This document shows positions 41,786-49,598 of a DNA stretch of 64,000 bases, piece by piece (positions within the stretch are counted from its first letter, which is position 1; each line of letters begins with the position of its first letter). The position numbers were made by a program, and so were the translations under genes. The DNA comes from DATAUD01 sp036268455 (lineage in GTDB: Bacteria > Verrucomicrobiota > Verrucomicrobiia > Limisphaerales > Palsa-1400). The notes under the pieces were generated by a model that was not told the DNA's origin, did not search any database, and worked only from the letters and a program-made list of their open reading frames with translations. The DNA lies in contig DATAUD010000009.1 of NCBI GenBank assembly GCA_036268455.1, positions 1-64,000 of the forward strand, in the 5' to 3' direction.

Positions 41786-43171
41786 CTATTTTCCGGGAGC
41801 CGGCGAAACCTTCATCACCTGGTTTACGGCCTGGCTCAACGTCATGTGGTCCTGGTTCACCAAATCGGCAATCGTCCCCGTCGTGCTCGCTGTCGCGGGG
41901 GATGTTCCTTCGACGACCCACGTCTGTCCGTTCCACTGAACGTAGCTGGTTCCCGGCGCAATGATGTCAGTGCCGGAAGGATCGTTTGCGTAAGAGGCGA
42001 GTTGCTGTTGTCCCCCGCTGACCGACGAACTTGTAATCGGCCCATTAACGACTTGCGAGGACGCGGTGACACTGATGACTCCCGGGTAATCCGCCGGATA
42101 GACCTCTCCCTCGCCGGGCGTATTGCCCGCAGCCGCGATAAATACAATGCCTTTCTGAACGGCTTCCTGAATGAGGCTCCCCAGCATGTCGCTTTTGTCG
42201 GTATCGCCAAGGCTGAGATTAATTGGGTTCGCGCCGCCGTTAATGGCCGCGACAATGCCTTCCATTACCTCATAATCGCTTGTTGAGTCGCCGCTCCCGA
42301 ACACGTCCACCGGCAGAATCTTGCTCGGATCATTCGCCATCGCCTGCAACATTGTCTCCAACATGCCGGTGCCGTGGGTCGGATCGTCCGTCGGCGCATC
42401 AGTTTGGCCGGTGACATTGATCGGCGTCAGCATGTACGGTTTGAACTGGTCCGGCGGATCCACCGAAGTATCCACCAGGCCAATCACCGGGCCGTTCGCG
42501 TTGGGTTCCGGATTCAAATCGAAAAGCGAGCCTGCCGGGTTCGGCACCTGTGTCATCGTCGCGGGCGTAGGCCGGTCAAAAGAGTAATTGCCGTCCGCCG
42601 CCGCCACGGATGGATCCGAAGCCAGGTCTTGCAGGGCTGAATCGGCGCTGGCGCCATCGGGAAATTGCAATTTATAGAGGCCAATCTGATCATTGCGAGC
42701 GGTGATTTTTGCCCCAACCTTTTTGGCCAATTGATCGATCGCATTGGTGGAAGCGCCGCGTTTGAGTTTCACCAAATCTTGATTGTGGATTCGGTAATCC
42801 TTCTTCTCCGCTTGCACCGCTTGCGTCGCCGCGCCGCGCTGCGTCCGAAAAACAAGCAGCCGCGTCATCCCATTGGTTGCGTCTTTGGCATAATTGAGTT
42901 TTCCCAGCAACCGCCGCAACGCCTCATCTCCTGGAACATCCTTGAATTTCACTGAAACGGTCGTGGACGCGCCGGGATCAACATACACTTTCCAACCCGT
43001 AGCGCGCGCAATCTTCTTGAGCAATGGGATAAGAGGTTCGTTGGCGATGTTCGCATCGACCTCGTTTTGTTTGGTTTTCCAGTCCAGGGAATCCGCCGCC
43101 CACGATTGGGCGCAAGCCAGCGCAAGCGCCATGCCGATTGCCACCGCCAAGAGTTGCGAAATCCTTCTCAT
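41786..43171 (-). CDS. Exported S8 (subtilisin-like) peptidase with secretin-like N-domain
   Basis: The 461-residue protein has a signal peptide (~26 residues). A domain at about 30-110 resembles the STN/secretin short domain (N-E-P-L-I-P-L-L-K-K-I-A-R-A-T-G-W with V-S-V-K-F-K-D-V-P). A propeptide-like segment follows at about 125-200, then the catalytic domain. The triad is complete: D234 in G-L-V-D-T, H266 in T-H-G-T-G-M and S424 in E-G-T-S-P-A-T-A-S, with oxyanion N350 in A-A-A-G-N. A secretin-like domain on a subtilisin is unusual. The start at 43171 follows a good promoter by seven bases. Confidence 0.88.
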   Translation of the reverse strand: MRRISQLLAVAIGMALALACAQSWAADSLDWKTKQNEVDANIANEPLIPLLKKIARATGWKVYVDPGASTTVSVKFKDVPGDEALRRLLGKLNYAKDATNGMTRLLVFRTQRGAATQAVQAEKKDYRIHNQDLVKLKRGASTNAIDQLAKKVGAKITARNDQIGLYKLQFPDGASADSALQDLASDPSVAAADGNYSFDRPTPATMTQVPNPAGSLFDLNPEPNANGPVIGLVDTSVDPPDQFKPYMLTPINVTGQTDAPTDDPTHGTGMLETMLQAMANDPSKILPVDVFGSGDSTSDYEVMEGIVAAINGGANPINLSLGDTDKSDMLGSLIQEAVQKGIVFIAAAGNTPGEGEVYPADYPGVISVTASSQVVNGPITSSSVSGGQQQLASYANDPSGTDIIAPGTSYVQWNGQTWVVEGTSPATASTTGTIADLVNQDHMTLSQAVNQVMKVSPAPGK

Positions 43172-43178
43172 AACGCTG

Positions 43179-43207
43179 AATATAGTGGTCACGCGCGCTT
43201 GTGGCAA
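43179..43207 (-). promoter_or_regulatory. Promoter of the S8 peptidase gene
   Basis: Minus strand: -35 TTGCCA (43202-43207), an exact 17-base spacer, -10 TATATT (43179-43184), then seven bases to the ATG at 43171. This would give a leaderless mRNA. It lies in the 45-base gap after the other S8-like gene, so the two are probably transcribed separately. Confidence 0.6.
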
Positions 43208-43216
43208 TGCCGCATT

Positions 43217-44821
43217 CTACCGTGTAAGACGGTAAAAACTGACATTGCCCGATGTGTTGACGCTGACCCACATTGTATTATTCGTGATCCATTCTGTATT
43301 TGTGACGTTTGACCATGAAACAGGAGGCGCCAAGCTTTCGGTTTGTTGGAGTATAAACACCGTTGGCGAAGACGGCCAGGTGACCACGATGTTCGTGGCT
43401 TCAGGAGTGACAGTCAGGGCCGGCGGCGAAATGGGGAAAAATTGAAATGCCAGCGCGTAAGTTTCCGAAGGCGTGACGCTTTGCGAAATGCCGCCGTATT
43501 TGACGACTTCCAGATCGTATTTCCCAGGAAGAACGTGTGGAAGGTAAACGTGCTGCACGTTGTCCACGGAACTTGTGCTGGAGCCTAACAGAACGCCGTT
43601 GGTGGCATTATATAACAAAAGCCCCAGATTGTTGATGCCCGTTTCTTCCACATGCCGTTCCCAATCGAGCGTTCCGGTAAATGTCGAGTCGTTCGTAACG
43701 TCGAACAAATAATGATTCACGGTATCGCTGAGAAGTGTCGTAATCGTTTCAAAGTCCCACCCCGCCGCCGGTTCCGCCGCGCCGCTGGAAACCGGCGGGT
43801 ACGGCCCTCCTTCGGGCGCTGTTTCCGAAGATGTGTAGGGCTGCTGTCCTTCCGCCAATTGCTGGTACGAATAATAAAGATTCAATACTCCCGCGCCGTA
43901 ACGCTGGTCCAGCGGCGCGGTGCTTGAATTAGCCCAATCAAAAGGCTTGAGGGCCCCGTTGAGCACGAGCGCCTTGACCGTTCGCCAATCCACAGCGGCC
44001 GTCGTGTTCGTGCCGCCGTCCCCTCGCGCGCCCGCCTGCACGAGCACCGCCGCTGCGCCGGTAACGTACGGCGCGGTGAGACTGACCACTGTTCCTGGCG
44101 CAACGATATCCGGCTTGGACCGCCCGTTGTCCAGCGTGGGACCGATTATTACAACAGCGCCGGCGCCATAAGCGCCGATGCCGATGCAATTGTAAGCCGT
44201 TCCGGGCGCGCCCGGGCTGGTTCCAATTCCCACCGTCGCGGAGCTAAAAATCGCGCCGTTATTGGCAACGTAATCGTCGTAAGCGGAATCGATGGGTTCC
44301 TCGTCCGGCGGCTCGACACCAAAGGTAAAACTTTGATTGACAACCTGATCGGTTATGGATGTCGCATCCACCACATCATACTGGTAGAAATAATCCGCCT
44401 CATAATTGTCCAAATGGGCGATTCCCGGTGAGACTCCCTGAGCCGCTCCAAATATATTCTGTCCGACAGCATCGGCATGGGCCGATTCCGCGCCGTCCGC
44501 ATTCGGAAAACTGGCAAAGGTGCCGTTCGTGGAAATCCAGTCGAAGAAGGTTTGAGGTTCGCCAACGGTCGTCGGGTTGATTTCAAATGCGGGAGGATTC
44601 GTGGAAGCCAATGCCTCCGCTTCCCCAACCGGAACTCCTGTGCCTGTCAGGCTTGCATCTTGGTTCCGCAAAGCCGTGACGCCCATTGTGAGCAAATCGT
44701 CGGCGTAAACATTAGGCATGAGGCACACCACCCCGATTGTCAACAATACCCACGCCCCGCGAATCCAACGAGATTTCACGGCCAAACGTGCCACAGTCTT
44801 GCGAACTGGCAATAGTTTCAT
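43217..44821 (-). CDS. Exported S8-like protein with altered catalytic triad
   Basis: The 534-residue protein has a signal peptide (ending near V-Y-A, residue ~40). Its subtilisin-like core has a His in S-A-H115-A-D-A-V-G-Q and a Ser in V-S247-L-T-A-P-Y-V-T-G-A-A-A. Where the catalytic Asp is expected there is V-G-E67-A-E instead. The stretch between A-P-G and the Ser motif is unusually short. The C-terminal ~200 residues look beta-rich, ending in a fibronectin-like verrucomicrobial segment with T-N-x-x-V-T-W-P. It may be an active Glu variant or a binding protein. Its start is only 34 bases from the divergent DUF192 gene. Confidence 0.72.
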   Translation of the reverse strand: MKLLPVRKTVARLAVKSRWIRGAWVLLTIGVVCLMPNVYADDLLTMGVTALRNQDASLTGTGVPVGEAEALASTNPPAFEINPTTVGEPQTFFDWISTNGTFASFPNADGAESAHADAVGQNIFGAAQGVSPGIAHLDNYEADYFYQYDVVDATSITDQVVNQSFTFGVEPPDEEPIDSAYDDYVANNGAIFSSATVGIGTSPGAPGTAYNCIGIGAYGAGAVVIIGPTLDNGRSKPDIVAPGTVVSLTAPYVTGAAAVLVQAGARGDGGTNTTAAVDWRTVKALVLNGALKPFDWANSSTAPLDQRYGAGVLNLYYSYQQLAEGQQPYTSSETAPEGGPYPPVSSGAAEPAAGWDFETITTLLSDTVNHYLFDVTNDSTFTGTLDWERHVEETGINNLGLLLYNATNGVLLGSSTSSVDNVQHVYLPHVLPGKYDLEVVKYGGISQSVTPSETYALAFQFFPISPPALTVTPEATNIVVTWPSSPTVFILQQTESLAPPVSWSNVTNTEWITNNTMWVSVNTSGNVSFYRLTR

Positions 44822-44855
44822 TGAAATTGCCCCGTCCTTTACGCATCTTTCCCCG

Positions 44856-45377
44856 ATGAAACGGTTTTTTCTGATCGGCATGTCTCTCGCCTTGGCGGTT
44901 GTGGGCTGCGATAAAACTCCGCCCGCTTCGGCCCCCATCGCGGCCTCCGCCGGGCCGGCTCTTCCCACGCAGGCACAGCCAAAGCTGCGCACGATTCGTC
45001 TTTGGCTTGGCCCTGAGGAACTCACCACGGAACTGGCCCTCACACAAGAACAGGTCATGACCGGTCTGATGTTTCGCACCAATATGGATGAAATGTCCGG
45101 CATGATTTTCGTCTTCTCCCGTCCCACCCGCGTCGCGTTTTGGATGAAAAATTGCCCCCTCCCGCTCTCCTGCGCCTATATCACGCCGGAGGGCGAAATC
45201 GCGGAAATACACGACATGCAGCCGTACAATACCAATTCCATCGATGCCGATTCGGCGAACATTCAATTCGTTTTGGAAGTGAACCAGGGTTGGTTTACCC
45301 GGCATCACATACAGACTGGCACCAGTGTTCGCACTGAAAGGGGAACGTTGCAGCAAACCTTTTTTCCAAGCCAGTGA
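44856..45377 (+). CDS. DUF192 family lipoprotein
   Basis: The 173-residue protein has a lipoprotein-type signal (A-V-V-G-C, Cys ~18) and a Pro/Ala-rich linker. The DUF192 domain follows: T-E-L-A-L-T-Q-E-Q-V-M-T-G-L-M-F-R-T, M-I-F-V-F, F-W-M-K-N-C and I-H-D-M-Q-P. The function of DUF192 is not firmly known. The ATG at 44856 places the signal first. Its stop overlaps the nadE start by four bases. Confidence 0.87.
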   Translation: MKRFFLIGMSLALAVVGCDKTPPASAPIAASAGPALPTQAQPKLRTIRLWLGPEELTTELALTQEQVMTGLMFRTNMDEMSGMIFVFSRPTRVAFWMKNCPLPLSCAYITPEGEIAEIHDMQPYNTNSIDADSANIQFVLEVNQGWFTRHHIQTGTSVRTERGTLQQTFFPSQ

Positions 45378-47011
45378 AAATCGCGCTGGCGCAAATCAAT
45401 ACCACCGTTGGCGATTTGTCCGGCAACGCGGGTAAAATACTTGACGCCAACCATCGCGCCCAATCGGAAGGCGTCGAGCTGGTGCTCTTCCCGGAATTAA
45501 CAACCACTGGCTACCCACCGCGCGATTTACTGCTCAAAAAGGATTTCGTCGCGAAAAATATCGACGTGCTCCATCGCCTTGCCGCCGCCAGCGGACCTAC
45601 CGCGATGCTCGTCGGTTACGTTGGCCAAAATAAAAACACGCCCGGGCGCGAAGTGACCAACGAAGCTGCCTTGCTCCAAAATGGGCGGATCGTCGCCACT
45701 CGTGTCAAATCACTCCTTCCCACTTATGACGTGTTCGACGAAGACCGCTATTTCGAGCCGGCGCATGAGAATTCGCCAATCTCCATAGGCGGCCATCTCT
45801 GCGGCGTCACCATCTGCGAAGACATTTGGAACGACGAGGATTTTTGGCCGCAACGGCGTTATCAAGCCAACCCCGTCGCCCGGTTGATCTCCGCCGGCGC
45901 CGGCCACATTTTTAACATTTCCGCTTCGCCCTGGAACGTCGGCAAGGAAAAAGTTCGTTACGATATGCTCGCCAGCCTCGCGCGCAAGTCCCGGCGTCCG
46001 GTTGTCCTCTGCAATCTCGTCGGCGGCAACGACGAATTGGTTTTCGATGGCGAAAGCCTGGTGTTTAACGCCGCTGGGGAATTGATCGCGAAGGGCAAAT
46101 CTTTCGCGGAGGATTTCATTGTGGTTGACACTGAAACCGCCCCTCCAATTCATCCCGCGCCGGTTACGGACGAGGAAAATGTGTACAAGGCCCTCGTCCT
46201 TGGCTTGCGCGATTACTTCCATAAGTGCGGGTTCAAGTCGGCGGTATTGGGATTGAGCGGCGGCATCGATTCCGCAGTCGTTGCGTGCCTTGCCGCGGCC
46301 GCCCTGGGCGCCGAACATGTCCACGGAGTTTCACTGCCTTCGCAATTCTCCTCCCAGTCCAGCCTGGACGACGCTCAACTCCTGGCTCAACGCCTCGGCA
46401 TCCGTTACGAGGTCGTCCCAATCCAGCCCTGCTTTGAAGCCGCCCGGCGTCAGTTGCAACCCGCTTTTGCCGGACGTCCCGAGGACACGACAGAGGAGAA
46501 TCTCCAGGCCCGTCTGCGCGGCGTCCTGTTGATGGGATTGTCGAACAAGTTCGGCTCCTTGTTGTTGACGACGGGCAACAAGAGCGAATTGGCCGTCGGC
46601 TATTGTACTTTGTATGGCGATATGTGCGGCGGCCTGGCTGTCATCAGCGACGTCCCAAAGACAATGGTTTATCGCCTTGCAAACTGGATCAATCGTCAGA
46701 GCGAAATCATTCCTGTCTCCTCCATCACCAAGCCTCCCTCCGCCGAGCTTCGTCCAAACCAAACCGACCAGGATTCCCTGCCTCCGTATGAGATGCTGGA
46801 CGCAATCCTGGATCATTACGTCGTGCAAGGCCGGTCCCTCCCGGAAATCCGGCAGATGAACTATCCTGAAGCCGCCGTGGCGCAGGTGGTTCGTTTAATT
46901 GATACTAATGAGTACAAGCGGCGGCAGGCCGCCCCTGGATTGAAAGTCACGACCAAAGCCTTCGGCGTCGGACGCCGCTTTCCCATCGCCCAACGCTACC
47001 GGGAAGGCTGA
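45374..47011 (+). CDS. nadE: Glutamine-dependent NAD+ synthetase
   Basis: NadE amidates nicotinic acid adenine dinucleotide to NAD+. The 545-residue protein has an N-terminal nitrilase domain with catalytic Glu (F-P-E-L-T-T-T-G-Y), Lys and Cys (V-T-I-C-E-D-I-W-N) to release ammonia from glutamine. The C-terminal synthetase domain has the PP-loop L-G-L-S-G-G-I-D-S-A and T-T-G-N-K-S-E-L-A-V-G-Y-C-T. The GTG at 45374 overlaps the DUF192 stop. Confidence 0.96.
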   Translation: MKIALAQINTTVGDLSGNAGKILDANHRAQSEGVELVLFPELTTTGYPPRDLLLKKDFVAKNIDVLHRLAAASGPTAMLVGYVGQNKNTPGREVTNEAALLQNGRIVATRVKSLLPTYDVFDEDRYFEPAHENSPISIGGHLCGVTICEDIWNDEDFWPQRRYQANPVARLISAGAGHIFNISASPWNVGKEKVRYDMLASLARKSRRPVVLCNLVGGNDELVFDGESLVFNAAGELIAKGKSFAEDFIVVDTETAPPIHPAPVTDEENVYKALVLGLRDYFHKCGFKSAVLGLSGGIDSAVVACLAAAALGAEHVHGVSLPSQFSSQSSLDDAQLLAQRLGIRYEVVPIQPCFEAARRQLQPAFAGRPEDTTEENLQARLRGVLLMGLSNKFGSLLLTTGNKSELAVGYCTLYGDMCGGLAVISDVPKTMVYRLANWINRQSEIIPVSSITKPPSAELRPNQTDQDSLPPYEMLDAILDHYVVQGRSLPEIRQMNYPEAAVAQVVRLIDTNEYKRRQAAPGLKVTTKAFGVGRRFPIAQRYREG

Positions 47012-47117
47012 TAACGCTATCGCGGCCCAAGTCGAATTCTCTGGACATCGCCGTTCCGTTCTGTAGAGTATACGCCCATGAATAACCCGCTCTGCTGCTT
47101 AACCCCAAAGCACTCCC

Positions 47118-48284
47118 ATGGAAATCAAGCTCGGTTGTGGATGTGGCCAGAAATACAAGTTCGACGTTGAACCCCGTAACGGACGAATGCCCGTCCAAGT
47201 GGCCTGTCCAATTTGTGGCGCCGATGGAACAGAGATAGCCAATCACTATCTCGCCCAACAATTCCCAAATCCTTCGCCCCAGATTCCCGTAGCCTTACGA
47301 GTCCAGGTGCCCAGCTCCTCCATCCCCGCTGCCGCCGCCGAAGCGCCGCCTGTGGTGGAAGAGGCGGCTGAAATCGCCGCCACCGTTTTAACAGGATCTC
47401 GGTTTTGCAAATTTCATCCAGCCTCCCCCGCCCGTTATTTGTGCAACAAGTGCAGCCGCGCATTTTGCGACCTCTGCATCAATTTTACCCCGGTGGCCGG
47501 CAAAACGATGCGGATCTGTCGTGGGTGCGGCGTCGAGGTTGTTCCATTCCAATTTCAGCACGCGCCCACAAAAAGCTTTCACTCAAAACTGCCGGGCGCG
47601 TTCGGCTATCCCTTCAAGGGCACCGGAATAATCATTCTGATTTGCGCGACCATCGCTTTCTCAGCGCTGAGTTTCGTGGGCGGTGGGATTTTTGGCATAT
47701 TCACCAGAATCGCCCTGTACGGTTTTGTGTTTCTCTTCATGCAGAACATCATCCAATCAACCACCTCGAACGAAAACGAGCCGCTGGGTTTCCCGGATCC
47801 GAGCGGCCTCTTTGGCGCCGCCTTCCAATTGGCCGGCACAGTTGCCGCCTCATTTTGGCTCGCGCTCGGGTTGGAAATCGCGAAATTCAACGATGTCCCC
47901 GTGCCGCCGGAGGCAATCATCGCCGCCGTCATTGCTGGCGGAATTTATTTCCCGATGGCTTTGTTGGCCGTCGCAATGAAAGACACAGTCCTGGCGGCCA
48001 ATCCGCTGATCGTCATCCCAGCGATGCTCAAAGCCCCATTGAATTACTCCATAACCGCCGTCCTGACACTTTTGGTTTTCGGGATCCGGCAGGTGGGCAA
48101 AATCATATCCGGCGGCGCCGGCGCCGTTTCGCTCAGAACCCACAATCAGAATGTGTTTTTTCAGGCCGTGGCAATTCAGATTGGCCTGGCGTTGCTCAGC
48201 GTTTATCTGCTTTGTGTCACCATGCGCATCCTCGGCATCTTCTACAACTCCAGTAAAAAACAATTGGGCTGGTACAGTTCTTGA
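47118..48284 (+). CDS. Zinc-finger membrane protein, function unknown
   Basis: The 388-residue protein begins with two CxC/CxxC pairs (C-G-C and C-P-I-C, residues ~7-35). A B-box-like zinc finger follows at about 97-138 (C-x2-H ... C-x2-C ... C-x2-C ... C-x2-C). Five or more membrane segments fill residues ~165-385. B-box fingers next to membrane domains are common in Planctomycetes and Verrucomicrobia but uncharacterised; a sensor or scaffold role is a guess. It follows nadE by about 100 bases with its own promoter-like sequence (TGGACA ... TAGAGT near 47047-47074). Confidence 0.6.
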   Translation: MEIKLGCGCGQKYKFDVEPRNGRMPVQVACPICGADGTEIANHYLAQQFPNPSPQIPVALRVQVPSSSIPAAAAEAPPVVEEAAEIAATVLTGSRFCKFHPASPARYLCNKCSRAFCDLCINFTPVAGKTMRICRGCGVEVVPFQFQHAPTKSFHSKLPGAFGYPFKGTGIIILICATIAFSALSFVGGGIFGIFTRIALYGFVFLFMQNIIQSTTSNENEPLGFPDPSGLFGAAFQLAGTVAASFWLALGLEIAKFNDVPVPPEAIIAAVIAGGIYFPMALLAVAMKDTVLAANPLIVIPAMLKAPLNYSITAVLTLLVFGIRQVGKIISGGAGAVSLRTHNQNVFFQAVAIQIGLALLSVYLLCVTMRILGIFYNSSKKQLGWYSS

Positions 48285-48351
48285 CACACCATCCTGTCAC
48301 AATCGCCGGTAGTGTTGGAATTTAAATCTTACCCTGTAACGTAGTGGGAGA

Positions 48352-48380
48352 TTGTCGCGGGAACCCTCATGCGATATTCT
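48352..48380 (+). promoter_or_regulatory. Promoter-like pair before the GNAT gene
   Basis: A -35-like TTGTCG (48352-48357), a 17-base spacer and a -10 TATTCT (48375-48380) end 11 bases before the ATG at 48392, again allowing only a very short leader. Confidence 0.5.
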
Positions 48381-48391
48381 TTCCGCCTGCC

Positions 48392-48868
48392 ATGAACACG
48401 CCGCCAGTTATTCGCCGATACCAGCCGGGCGATGTCCACAGCCTGATCGAATTTTATCAGCGGGCCATTCATGTCCTGGCCGCGTCGTTTTACGACAAGG
48501 CGCAGCTCGACGCGTGGGCGCCAGCGGTCATGGATCCAGCGAAGTGGCACGCCCGCGTTTCCCCACAACAGACCTTCATCGCGGATTGCGATGGGAGAGC
48601 GGGGGCATTTATCGTGTGGGACTGGACTGGGCACATCGATTTTATGTTTACGCATCCTGACTTCGTCCGGCGTGGGCTGGCCAGGGCGTTATATGTCGCG
48701 GCTGAAGAAACGCTCAGGCAACACGGAGCGCCACGCCTTTTCTCGGAAGTCAGCCTGGCGGCGCCGCCGTTTTTCGAGATCTGCGGATTTGTGGCCGAAC
48801 GCGAGCAAGAGGTGGCTTGCCGGAGCCAGCGCCTTCGCCAGTTTATCATGTCCAAGACCCTGGCCTAA
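48392..48868 (+). CDS. GNAT-family N-acetyltransferase
   Basis: The 158-residue protein has the GNAT fold pattern. Its acetyl-CoA segment T-H-P-D-F-V-R-R-G-L-A-R-A-L matches V-x-P-x-x-x-x-x-G-I-G-x-x-L, with G-A-F-I-V-W-D-W before it. Near the end, F-F-E-I-C-G-F-V-A-E-R-E matches the common F-Y-E-x-x-G-F block. Substrate unknown; the nearest look is to YafP/ElaA-like single-domain members. The ATG at 48392 gives the natural N-terminus. Confidence 0.85.
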   Translation: MNTPPVIRRYQPGDVHSLIEFYQRAIHVLAASFYDKAQLDAWAPAVMDPAKWHARVSPQQTFIADCDGRAGAFIVWDWTGHIDFMFTHPDFVRRGLARALYVAAEETLRQHGAPRLFSEVSLAAPPFFEICGFVAEREQEVACRSQRLRQFIMSKTLA

Positions 48869-48878
48869 CTCCGCTCCT

Positions 48879-49586
48879 TCACTCCAGAAAAAAGTCCACC
48901 GTGGTCACAATCCGGAGGGTCTTCCATTCGGGAGAGGCGGCATCGCGGTCTTCGATTTCAAGCACGCCCTGTGTCGCCTTGCGGATGCGGCCGACTTTGC
49001 TGTGGGAATCCTCCGCAAATTTCTCGGCGGACGCCCTGGCATTGGCGGTCGCCTCACGAATCATCTCGGGTTTAACGTCGTTCAGGGCGTTAAAGATGAA
49101 TTGTGTTTGTTGCCCTTGATCCTCCCCGCCGAGCGACACTCCTTTTTCCAGAAGCGAATCGGCGCCCTGGATGGTTCGTTTTACAATGTCCACATTTGTG
49201 CTCCTGACGACCATCGTGACGAGTGCTCTATACCGAGCGAGGGCAGGAGTCCCGGATTGAATCCGCAAGTCCTGGCGATCGGTTATGTCAGGCAAACCCT
49301 CGTTGATTTCATTCGAGCCGATCTTGCTGCTTTTTAAATATGCCAGAACAATAGCGCGATTGAACTCCATGCCCGATTTCAAATTGCCCAAATCGTCCGC
49401 CGCTACGGCAAAACGAATGGGCCAGATTGCCAAATCGGCCTTCGCGTCGCGCTCCGACAATCCTTTAACGGTAAGGTAACGGTCGAATTCGCGCCCGGTC
49501 TTGACCGCATGAGCGATTTGGATCCCAAATATCGCCAGGCCAAGAACCAATGAAAGTCCAAGAACGACGAACGACCGAATTGTCAT
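48879..49586 (-). CDS. SIMPL (DUF541) domain exported protein
   Basis: The 235-residue protein has an N-terminal hydrophobic signal or anchor, then a SIMPL domain: L-T-V-K-G-L-S-E-R-D-A-K-A-D, Y-R-A-L-V-T-M-V-V-R-S-T-N-V-D, F-I-F-N-A-L-N-D-V-K-P-E-M-I-R-E-A-T-A-N-A-R. SIMPL proteins are periplasmic or outer-membrane proteins of uncertain role, sometimes linked to stress tolerance. It starts 12 bases after nrdJ, probably the same transcript. Confidence 0.87.
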   Translation of the reverse strand: MTIRSFVVLGLSLVLGLAIFGIQIAHAVKTGREFDRYLTVKGLSERDAKADLAIWPIRFAVAADDLGNLKSGMEFNRAIVLAYLKSSKIGSNEINEGLPDITDRQDLRIQSGTPALARYRALVTMVVRSTNVDIVKRTIQGADSLLEKGVSLGGEDQGQQTQFIFNALNDVKPEMIREATANARASAEKFAEDSHSKVGRIRKATQGVLEIEDRDAASPEWKTLRIVTTVDFFLE

Positions 49587-49598
49587 AACACCTGATGG

